Shown here: piece after piece, positions 10,635-22,600 of the stretch
Layout: every line of letters starts with the position of its first letter
Numbering within the stretch: the first letter of the stretch is position 1
Assembly: GCA_033557675.1 (NCBI GenBank)
Contig: JAWQRM010000106.1
Span: forward strand, 1 to 30,508
Reading direction: 5' to 3'
Source: Coptodactyla brooksi
Lineage: Eukaryota; Arthropoda; Insecta; Coleoptera; Scarabaeidae
DNA: 30,508 bases
The notes under the pieces: generated by a model
The model's database searches: none
The model's input: the letters and a program-made list of their open reading frames with translations, nothing else
Told to the model about the DNA's origin: nothing
Program-made: the position numbers and the translations under genes

Positions 10635-13600
10635 CTGCAATGATACCATTTAATGGCTAATTTCAAAAGAGGTTAAAAATAAAAGCTACTTACTTAACTA
10701 ACTTGTCTACCTTTAATGACCTAATGGCAGCCGCTACATCCCAGCCTAGACTTTGTAAAGTATTCAGGCATAAATCTGAATCTATATCGGGAACGGAATC
10801 CTTTACTTGACTAACTTTATTTGTGCGATATTCCGGGGTCATCAGTCTTTCAGCGTCCGCACTTAACTGAAGCAAAGAAAAGGAGGTAATATACACCACT
10901 CAACTCTATTGTCTTCTTCATAAAATCAATTGATATGACACAGACGACTTTCCCTTACCCTGACCTTTGTCGAATTGTTAAAACACTTTCATATATGAGA
11001 AAAACGGAAGTCTGTGGTCTCGTAGTTACTGGAATTAACAAACACCTTAACCACACCAATATTGTGTAAAATAGCCTGTTAGGTAAAAAAGGCACTAAAG
11101 GGAAACAATCAGGCGCTCATTTCGGACTTGAAAACAATTAGAGTAGGAGGTAGAGATCTATAGGGCAACCCACAGTTTCTGTTTACATTCTCCTGATGAA
11201 GGTTTATTAGATAAACCGAAACATATGTTGAGAGTGAGATTTTGAACAATGTTGGTGTGCTTAAGGTGTTTGTTAACTCCAGTAACTAGGAAACCAAGCA
11301 AACTGAAGAGATTCTTTAAGGTAAATACAGTTATTAGTACAACTAACTTAGATATCAAGTTTCTTCGGTGCTGCAAAATTAACGTTATTCCGAAATCTAT
11401 TGACAAAAACCTTAACAGTAAAATTCATACGGCCCGCTATATGCTAAAAGACATTGGTTAAACCTAGAAATCAAATACCTCTACAATAAATTATCTAAAT
11501 TAGAATTGGAAGCATACAAATTATATTTAGCATTAACAAAGGACTTAAACAACAATGAATACCAATACTGGTTAATTTTCACTATTAAAATGCATGAATC
11601 CATAAACGCTAAAGCTCAAAAAGTTTAATACCCACAAAAGGAAACTAGATAAGTTGTTTGATTCTAGGAAAATTAAACAAATCAATTTGAACGAAACGGG
11701 TAACTTAGTGATTTGATTAATGACTTCTCACAAAAATTCAAACCTAAGGAACTAAACCTGTTGATCAAAAGCCTAAAATTTAATCTAAATTATTCAGCAT
11801 CCCCCGTAGAAGGCCTAATTACCAGGTGTATAAACTTAAATCCGATGTTTGCTCATAGATGGCGTTAGTGAATGCTTTCTTATGAGTTTGTAATCTGTGA
11901 ACATTAAGCAGTGCACATCGTCAGCAATTTCATAGAACAACAAACATTTTTCCATTGGTAATCATGTCTAGGTTTGTGCCAGGAAAAGAGCATATGCGGG
12001 AAACTCTGCTTTTCTGCTTCAATTTGAAGAAATCGACTGCCGAATTGCATTGAATGCTTGTAGAGGCCTATGGTGACAGTGCTTTATCGGAAACAACATG
12101 CAGAGATTGGTTTCGCCGATTTCAATGACGGTAATTTTGACCTCAGCAACAAGAAAGGTGAAAATCGGCCCTGGACGGTTGAGGACCATGAATTGCAGGC
12201 TCTCTTGGACGAGGATAATATCCAAAGGTTCAAAAGCTAGGAAAATGGGTGTCGCATAAATTGAACGATAGGATACACATGCGAAATCTTGCTTGCGAGA
12301 CAAAAAAGAAAGTCGTACCTACATCTGATTGTGGCTGGCGATGAAAAATTGATGTATTTCGAGAATCCTAAGCGCAAGAAATTGTGGAATACAGGCAACC
12401 TTCCACAAGGTAAACCAAGTGGTAGAATACCTATCAAGAAGTTTAAACAAAACATTCCAATTGAAAGAAGATTGGATCAGTCCGCGTATGTTCCCATTAT
12501 TCCATTTCAGAACAGATTCCAGTCCAGAACCATACGAGCGATGTCATTAGGTGTTCTGGGAAGCGTATGGCCCAGCCATCCCTACTTTCGACATCGTATA
12601 TCCATGGTAATTCTTCTTTCACCTGTTCGCATCCACAGGTTTGTATTGAGAATCTGGTCCGACCAGAAAATTTGGAGAATGCAGCGTACGCTCGTATTGA
12701 TGAAAACATCTTTCAGGTTTCACAGCCATATAGTAAGATTAGCTTGACGTTTGTATTAAAGAGCCGCAGCTTGGTTTTGGTAGAGTATATCCTTGAACAC
12801 CATACTTTGCCTAAGGTGCCGAAGGCTTTACGAGCTTTTTGGATCTTGGAGGCGATATCTTCTGGTGTGTCTTCTGTTCTCATCAATATACTTCCCAGAT
12901 GTATGAAACAGTCAACCCACTCCAGTGTGAAGTCCCACAGTTGCAGTCCTCTGTCATTTGTAGTCATTATTCTCATTTCCTTCATTTTATTGATGTTTAC
13001 TCCCTTTGTACTCCCTTCTCGTACGCCCTCCTTGGTCCAGGGAGTCGAAGGCACCTTGGAAATCGATAAATACTAGGAACAAAGGAGATCAGAATTCATT
13101 GGATTGTTCTATTATAATTCTGAGCAAGCTTATACGGTGAACGCAGGCTCTTTGTGGTCTGAATCCCGCTTGCTCTCGATGGAGAGTGGGTTCTACTATC
13201 TCAACCAATCTATTATAGATGATATTGATAAATACTTTGTTGATCATGTTCAATAGTGTGATGCCTCTCCAGTTTTCGCATTCGGTGATGTTTCCCTTTT
13301 TTGGTATTTTAATATTCCCTTTTTTCCATTTGACAGGAACTTCTGCCTCCCAGCATCTTTTCATCAGTGGGTATAGTATATTAGCCATTGTCACTGGTAT
13401 TTCTCTAAATATTTCTGGAGGGATATTATCGGGGCCTACAGTCTTGTTAGCTTCAATTTGGTTTATAGCCTTTTTTATTTCATTTATTGATGGAGGGTTC
13501 GTTTCCTTGCTTCTCTTTCTTGGAGGGGAGATGTGGTTACCGCATTTTCTATCGGTGTTCCAACAATTCCCTCGAAGTATTTTCTCCATCTCATCAGCTG

Positions 13601-16600
13601 TAGGGTTTATAAGTTTTGTTCCGTTCTTGTCTTTAACTATCATGCTTTCCCTTGTGAAATTTCTACCAGTAAGTTGTAGTGTGAAGCAGTATAATTCCTG
13701 TGCGGTATTTGTTTCAGCTGCTAGTTGCGCTCTATGAGATAGGTTATCCGCCCGCTTTCGCTTATCTCTTCTTGCAGCACTTTTAACAGCAACGTTCGCT
13801 TCTCTGTATTCCAGTTGCCATCTGGCGAGGTCCTCCCTGTTTTTGTATTGTTTTCCTACTCTTTAGCTCTTTGCACCTATTAATTTTATCCGTACATGAG
13901 TTAGCCATTCCTCAGAGTGTCTCACCATGGAAACAATAATTTAAATAATATTTAATTATTATTAGAATTTGTGGCGCTCTGGTTATGTAGTGAGACCACC
14001 GTCTATTTTTTTAAATGCAAATTCGTTAAATAAAAATTGCTTTTTTTGTTCTCTATATAGTGTATATTTGTGTATAAATAAACCAATAAAAACATTAATG
14101 AAACTGCATTATAAAAAAATGTACCTTTAAAGGGTTAACTCAATATAACTCAAAGGGTTAACTCAATACCTGGTCTCATGAAAAGAAAGAGAGGAGGAGG
14201 GTTGTGGAGTCAGCAACCCCACGTAAAAAAAATTCATTCACATGCCTAAAGAAACTAATGCATTTACATGCCTCAGAAGACTAGAAGAGTAGGTAAAAAA
14301 CGGACTATGGAAATGGATAGAAGAAAAACAACTATGAAATTTGTGGTTTAAACGATTGTCACCACTGCACCAAAACCGAAAAGTTTGTTTATGCTTGACG
14401 CACGTTTCGCCAGCCAAGCCAGCATCTTCAATAGCGTTGCGAAGAGTGAACACTCTCGAAGAGAGAACGCTCTTCACAACGCTTCTAAAGATGCCGGTTT
14501 GGCAGATGAAACGTGCCTTGGGTTGGGTTGGGCCAAGCCGGCATCTTCAGTAGTATTGCGAAGAGTGAACACTCTCGAAGAGAGAACCCTCTTCGCAACA
14601 CTTCTAGAGATGCCGGCGAACTGTCTGTCAAGCATGAACAAATTTTTGCAGTTTTGGTGTAGTGGCAATCGTTTAAACCATGTTACTAAGCCAAAGGTTC
14701 CAAAATCCTCAACCCAACTAAGAAATTCTTGAAGTAGGTTAATTGTTTTTTGAAATTATGAATGTAATATAGTTTCTACTTTATGTAATAATTAATAATC
14801 AAATATTCTACCATAGAATTGTTAAATTTGATATCCTCGATTAGCTACAACAGAGACTAAATGTCTGCTGCCGTTTGAATCATCGTATCTTTGCAAATTA
14901 GGTATCTCAGCACTTGTGGAAATGAAATCAAATAAATGGGAACGATTGCAGATAGTACTGGGTTTTCAAAAATGTCCAAATCCAACGTATTCAAATGCAG
15001 ATTCCTGTTCTAAACATTTGTTTATTGTAGTTTGGTAGTGTTGTAATTATTTTGTGCGTGTCACTAAAACGTAACCCGATTCGTGAATTTCAAATTAATG
15101 TTTTGGATTAGTCCCAGCAAAGGCAAAGAATTTTCATAATTAGCAAATATACAATCTTCGCTTGCCTAATGGTATAGGATTCAATGTTAATACTCTTTGA
15201 TAATGAATATTTCTTTTCCTACTATTTAACAGTAAATTAATTTTGCTACACTGCTGACTTTCCCAATTGTAGCAGTAAGGGTGTTTTATTGTAATCATTA
15301 CCATACTGTAAGTTTGGTTGCGTAATCAGTCACGGTCATGTGAGATTTGGTCATTTCTGGAAGTCCTGTAGATGAGGAGTTATGTATTTGTTCACCTAAT
15401 TTGCAGCCGTGTTTTGAGAAAATTCCTTCTCAAAATGGATCACTACATCCTTCTCATCACACCCTTCCTTCTCACACAATCGAATCCTTCGCACTAAATT
15501 ATCTATTTTATCTTCCTATTTATAGTATATGTTGATAAAATAATAGAGCTTTAATAAAACCTATACTAATCTATGAATTCAACAGCTGATGTAATCTATG
15601 GATTTCATCAACTGCTTGGAGAAAATGGTTGCAAGGTGCATACTGGGGCCTATGCAAGAGCCAAGTGGATAGTGAATTCGGTATCATTACAAATTCAAAC
15701 TATATGTGAAAGAACCCTCATTTAGCTACTGTAATTCAACTCTAGTGATTCCAGAGGGTAGGTCACCTTGTATTCATGCATGATTAAAGGTTGTAAAGAA
15801 GAACAGTGCTTGAAAAGATGTTTGGAAGAGGGTAGGTGGGAAGACTGAGAAAGAGATGGGTGACAGCACAAAGAGACTCAGATGGCAATACTAGAAACAG
15901 TTGGTTCTGAGCCTGAATGATTAATAGCGAAGAATATAGGAAGATAAAGCTCTGTACAGGGCAGTAATGCCTTAGCAACAACAACTATTACAAAACTAAT
16001 ACACTAAGTTTTACTTTGATAGCATCAAATTACATTGTGCAGTCACCTGCTAATAAAGTGGTAACAAATACGTTGATATTTGACAAATTGCGCCTTATCA
16101 ATTTCAAAATTGAATTCCTCTGCTTTTGTGGGGAGGAGAAATGAATTATTCTCATGTTGTTTAAAATGGTAATTGCAATGAGTCAATCATGTTCTGAGAA
16201 AAGCTGAACTTAAATAACAAGCAGGGTAGATATTGAAATTACAAACTTTGACCATGTCTTGGAGCTATCGAACACAGTGCTGTCGAATGAATTTGCCATA
16301 TTTGGGACACATATAATAGGTGATTCAATTTAGGCTTCATCGGGAGAGTGATTTATGAAAAACACATGCAAAAATAATGCAAAATATATGAATTGAATAG
16401 ACAATAATTGTATAATAAAAAATAATAATTGCATAGTGTTTATCATGCAATTAATTAGTGTTTAACTCAATTAATCAGAGCACCATCTATTCACACTTTC
16501 ACTCAGGCAAACTGACTTACGTAAACAACTTTACAAACTTACCTGTAGTTTTCTTTGTATCTGCTGCATGCTCTGAGGTTGTGCCAATACTAAAGGCGAT

Positions 16601-19600
16601 GGCGGTGCAGGACGATGAGGTTTCAACACATCAATTGGTACAGTAGTATACACATGATCAGGTATTTCCGAATATACACTTCCAGGTACTTCACTGTACT
16701 CTCTATCTCGAGCATTCGAAATGGAACTGTACGTACTGTAGTACGGTGAGGGTACATTAACTTGTTGATAACATCCTATTGCACCATTATAGTTTGGCTG
16801 GTATGTAGAATTTATATTTGGTATATTACCATACGCTGCAGTCGAACTATAGTGATTATTATATAGAGTATTCTGAGTATAATTTAAATTAGATTTTACA
16901 TCTTGATGCTGGGAGTATAAATCACTATTGGAGTATGTCGCAGATCCATTTAGATCCAAGGCATTATTCACTTGAGCTACTGAATTCAATTGCAGAGAAT
17001 TCCTGATTTGTAAATTATTAACAAAAGTATTATTCGTTACGGAAGGTGGATCGTATGAACATCTATTCTTGTTTGTATTCTTCAATGTTGAACCATTCGT
17101 ATATAAATTATTATAATACGTTGGACTAATATTGTTTTTTCTACTTTTACCGTTGCTTTGAGGCGGAGGTTCTATCACAGGCACATCTTTATCGGCATTT
17201 ATATTTAAGGTTTTTTCTAATTCAGCTATAAAGTTACTGTCGAGTGGCGTGTTTGAATAATTCCGTGATTCGCTTAGCGAATCCGTTGAACGAAAAGCAT
17301 GAGATTCACTTAAAGCATATACAGGACTGGAAGATGTCGGATATACATAAGCTAATGTCGTATTAGTCTTTGTAGGAGATAAATGAGAGTACAGCTTTTG
17401 GGAGGCAAAAGGTTTGGACGTATCGAAGGGATCATTAACTTCTGTTTCAAGTTGACCACCTGGTACATTCAAGTTTCCGTAGTTGGGAGGGGCCGCATAT
17501 GGTGGAGGTATGCGTTGCGGTGTTGTGTTTATCCAATCTAAATTTTGTGGGACATCTATTGGCTCATCCAATAATGATAAACACTTGGAATCAACAGTAG
17601 AAGGTGCACTTTGCACCAAAGTCTGCTCTTCAGGCGAAATATCGATGAGCACGCCTTCCTTCTTTACTTGAATGGTAGGTTGTGGTGGCCTAGATGGTTT
17701 TCCTTTGACTAAATTTTCGTTTTTCAACTTGTGGTAGTTGAACTGACTTCTTTGGGATGCCCTAACACTTAAGCTGGTACTTGTATCTGAAATGAACTTG
17801 TATTAATTCTTTGAAAGGCAATTAATAATTTCATAATATTTCTACTTAATAGTTTATACAGAAGTACAGACTTTATATATATTACGTATAATGTGTAAAA
17901 CAATGAAAAAATTAATTCTTAACCCTTATGTACACTGTTGAGTATAATTTATCTTTTTTCTCCTTTTTGGTATAGCTACGTGGTTGAAACTCATATTTAT
18001 CTCAAAGCAATCAATTTCAAGTAGAACTGACAAAAGTATAATATTAGCAATATTATACTTTTTATAAAATAGTTATAGAGCATATTGAAAATATACCCTT
18101 TAAGTGCACAGGTAAGTACCCAGTTACTTTGATTCCAAGTATGAAAGTTTCATGAGGTAATTGATTTTATTAAAATAATAGTGTAAGAAAACAAATTTTA
18201 ATGTATAGAAAATATATAATATCAGAAGCTATTAAGAAGCTAAAAAGTTCAGTGAACCTAAGCATTGACAAATTCTCTTCTTTGTTTCTAGTTTTCTTCA
18301 TTTCACTTGAGAGGCATATCTTATTTTGTTTTAGGGTTCCTATCCTTAAAAGGTTCCGGATCAGCAACAAATGCGCTAAGGGCAGTACAGTAAAAAAGTT
18401 GTCCATTGTGATGTTTCTTCCTGATCTTTTGAATTGATAGCACATCTCTGATGACTCGCTGTCCTCGATCTTTTTCGGGACCGTCCGGTCTTTCCTAGTA
18501 TAAAGCTGGCCAGTTATCGGATAAGATGTTTCTGCATCACCCAAAAAATTTTCAGGCCGTACCTACTTAGAAGGCTTGGAAAGCATATACTGGGTAAATT
18601 TGGTAGTATCCCTATAAGAAAAAAGTTGTTCATCTACAATTACGTAATTGGATGCCACACATTTTGATGACAAATCATCATTCATTATGAACCAAATGTT
18701 AGAGCTAGCTAGCTATTGCCTTATCTGAGTGTAATCGCTCACTTCTGGTACCTTCATTGTCAAAATGAATGAATCTGTACATTTGAGGAAATCTGTTGAT
18801 TGCCATTGTTGCTCTATAAAGGGGGTACGAATTAGATTGCCACAAAACTTTCAAGTGTTCGTTGTTAGAATAATGTACACCTATTGTGATTAGGAAACCA
18901 ATGTAGGCATAGAGTTCTTCCTAATTCACATATCTCCATCTTTTTAGTATGCTAGGATTTTCTTCATTCCATTTGTCATGGACTCGCTCTGCCTTTGCAT
19001 TTGTTTCTTGTTTAACAATGTCAACCATCTCTTTCGAAAAAATACATTCGAAGCTATCACAGATTAATAAATTTTTTGTTGACGTCACAGGGCAATGTTA
19101 TGTTTTTGAACACGAATCATTCTATATGGTGTTTTTTCTCCATACTGACCCATCCTTAGCAGTAAATAAAGATTCTTTTGTACTAATATCAGGACCAATA
19201 TCATCAATTTCTTCAATGAGGATCACTTCCCCAAATTCAATTTCATTGTTCGTCTTGTTACTATAAACATCTTCAACGTTCGATAACTCCAACATACCAT
19301 GTCCACTTGGCTTTGATGGAAACCATTTATCATCAGACGCACCTTCATCATCAACTTCACTGCTTACATCACCCAATAGGCTTGCTAAATAAGCTTGTTG
19401 TTGTTCATAAGTAAGCCTACAAAGAGAAATAAAAGTATTAGTATTGTGATCTCACGGCAATAACAAAAAATATCAAACATACCTTTTATATTGTTCTTTA
19501 GATAATTCTTCCATTCCTAGAAATCATTTATTTTGTTCAACTGGACAAATAAAACTTCACACAGCAAGACGAAGATTATTACTGACTAAACAAATTATGT

Positions 19601-22600
19601 CAGGTTTCTTATAAATGCCAGAAATCTTTAGGTTTAGGAAAAACCTAACCTTTTTTTAATGTCCATATCATCCTATAGTACACTATGATGGGTGTATAGT
19701 ATACACCCATCATAAAAGCACAAATCAAGGGAATTTCCGATAGAGAGGGTTGCACTCATAAACAACCAAAAAAAGTGGAGAACCAAGCAAGATATATTCC
19801 TATCTAGACATCCCTGGAAGGACAGGTTGTTATAAAACGACCAATAAGACTACACCGCTAAAATTATCTAACAAAAAGAAGAAACATTTCTTCTTTTTGT
19901 TAGATAACAATTTGCGGCTTCTTTTTGATGATTTTTTTAATGATCTACATTCACTCATTAATTACTAGAGTACATCATTGATTTTCAAATAATCCAAGAA
20001 AATACAGTTTCTGCATACAAATTGTAAATAGGTACCCAGGTACCTGTACGTGCACAATATGTGTAAAAATTACGTGTGCACTTGTGGTTACGATGATATT
20101 GGTTACTGCAGATTATATTTTAGAACCCCATTTTGATGCACATACAGTAAAACTTTTATTAACTGTCACCATCAGGACCGGGACTGTGACGGTTAACTGA
20201 ATAGACGGATAATAGAAATTTCGCGGTAAAAGTGGACCGTAACGAATTTCCAATGCTGGTTTTTGACGAAAATGAAAAGGAAAACACGTACAAGTGAATA
20301 ATACACATTTATATGACTTAAACCAATTAAACTACCGTACAGTGATACGGTACTTTAATTGGCTTACGTCAGATAATAAAATTCATCTTCTTCTGTTTCT
20401 TTGAATCTCGACTTTATGTGTGGCAATGTTTCGTATTTTTTAGTAATTTTTCAATTTTTTCTTCGTATTTAAGAGAAAAAGAATTTTTTTTACGATTATG
20501 GATAACAGAGAGTGACAGATAAACGACTTTTTACTGTATTACTACACGGACAAATACCAAACACAATTTTGTGCTGTTTGTCCATCTAGTTTGATTTATG
20601 TGCGCTCTATTCTGAAAATATAGATTAATTGTAGATTACAATTTAAAATAGACTAATGTTTTTAGAATCGACTGAAAACCTGTTATATTTATGTATATAA
20701 TACTAGCAGTGAAAATTGACTTACTTTTTTGAAGTTTTTTTCTATCCAATTGTGGTAAAGTTGCTGATTCTCGTGGAAGACCCATTAAGTCTGGCGGTTC
20801 CATAGGATTATTGAGGTACATTTCGTCTATATAACTTGGACTCCCCCAAGATTCTCCAAAAGCTGATCCATGACCAGTGTGAATAAAGGAATTCTTTAAG
20901 GGTTTGCTAATGTCTTCCGGAACTTTTGGTCTAAGTGGGTCAACTGTGCACCTAAATAAAATGTATCAAAGGCTGTGGTCAGCGTATCTATTAATTTCAT
21001 GAATATTTTCCAAGCATTGCACAAAATTACACATCCTCATTAAAAAAAAAAAAACAGTGCATAGGGCGGCTAGTATTAAAGCATTAGCCACTCATAATGA
21101 AGGTTCCAAGTTCGAATATTGATTTAAAATGCACCTTAACAATGTATTGATTAAATAAAAGTTACCTTGGAAAAATTCCAATATCAAAAGTTTTCTGATT
21201 TTGGCCTTTCCACCAATACAACTCAGCGTCACCATCAATAATTGCGATGTCATCACCTTCCTCAATTCTCAATTTTTCAGGGTCAGATTCCTCCTGTTTA
21301 ATCAGCGCTTTCATCACTGGCGGTTTCATCCTTCTGAAAAATTCTTTCAAACATGCAAAGGACGGTCTATCTTGAGGATTTTTGGCCCAACATTTCAATA
21401 ACGTATTATAAATTACTGTTGGACATGCATCTGGGTGGTGCAACCTTTGTCCTTCCTTATCTATTCTTCGTAATATCTCGGACCCTTAAATTGTTGAAAT
21501 TAATTCTTGTAGTACATTATCTGTAAATATAATTAAACTCAAACCTCCCAATCCCATCCATGGGTCTTCACCAAAAGTAAACATTTCCCAAGCTGTAACG
21601 CCAAACATCCAAGCATCTGATGCGTGGCTGAATTGTCTTGATCTTAGAGATTCTGGAGCGCACCAAGGAAAAGGCACTTTTTTATGTTCTGTCATCACAT
21701 AGCAGTCTTCTTCTTGAGGCAATGCCCGCATCAAACCAAAATCACCAATTTTAACCTGCAAAATATATGCATATAACTATACAAAGTAGCCAACTAAAAA
21801 GTAATATAAGAAAAAGACATCTTTTTGTCTATGGTTCTCTGGAAGATGAATTTAGACAAAAGAAACACACAAACACTGCAGAAACATCACGTATTGATGT
21901 AGTTAGTTAGCTCTCTTTATGCATAAGTATACACTGCCTGTACTGTTACAGCTATAATTAGTTTGAATTTTGCGGTTGTTCTCGTGTTATTGAGGAAAAA
22001 AGATGAGTTTTAAATTGGAAGAATAAGCATTAGCAGCTATAACTTGAGAGAACCATTCTGAATTTTTACAAAGAAAACTATTATATGTAACAAAACTACT
22101 ATTGGCAATTCTTTGGTAATATTAGTTATTACTTAACTTTTGATTATCATGGGCAAAACTCACTTTTGCCCACGATATTACATTTTCTATTGAACACATG
22201 CATTTTTTATATAACTGTGTATGACAAAATATGATCCCCGATTAACAGTATGCAAATTCTCCTATAAGAAACCTCAGAAATCTTATATGTATTTTAAAAA
22301 TCTTGTCACAAGCATGTCAGAGTGTGTTCATTTGCTCATAAAAAGTGGGGGAAAACCTACAAAACATCAATTGCTATTAATATAATTGTTACCTTTATTT
22401 TACAATTTAATAAATGTTAAAAACGTCTAGTGGTTGTATCATTTATGAATGCTTGAATATTTGGTTAGTGTAGGTGGGGAGATCAACCGATTTCAAAGAT
22501 TTTTTCAGCGTCGGTCCGTGATCTGCTCAGGTAGTTCCAAAAAAGATTTCAAGTAAATCAGAACGTTTTAAAAAAATTTATCAAACAATATGTTAGTGGT

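Larger units (their letters stand above)
17919..19714 (-). mobile_element. piggyBac-type transposon remnant
   Basis: The transposase remnant at 19514-18170 defines the body. At the 3' side, TTAA at 17919-17922 is followed by CCCTTATGTACACTG, as expected for a piggyBac terminal repeat and its target. At the 5' side, CCCATCATAGTGTAC reads inward on the minus strand from about 19692. It resembles the 3' end loosely, but a flanking TTAA is missing and a palindrome sits there instead. About 1.8 kb is within the range for a degenerate copy. It lies in the Ack intron between the CRIB and tail exons, in the Ack orientation. Confidence 0.65.

Noticed and set aside
12289..13737. Several plus-strand frames of 76-172 codons
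   Set aside because: They are opposite or shifted shadows of the minus-strand reverse transcriptase fragment and the plus-strand mariner remnant; none has its own domain signature.
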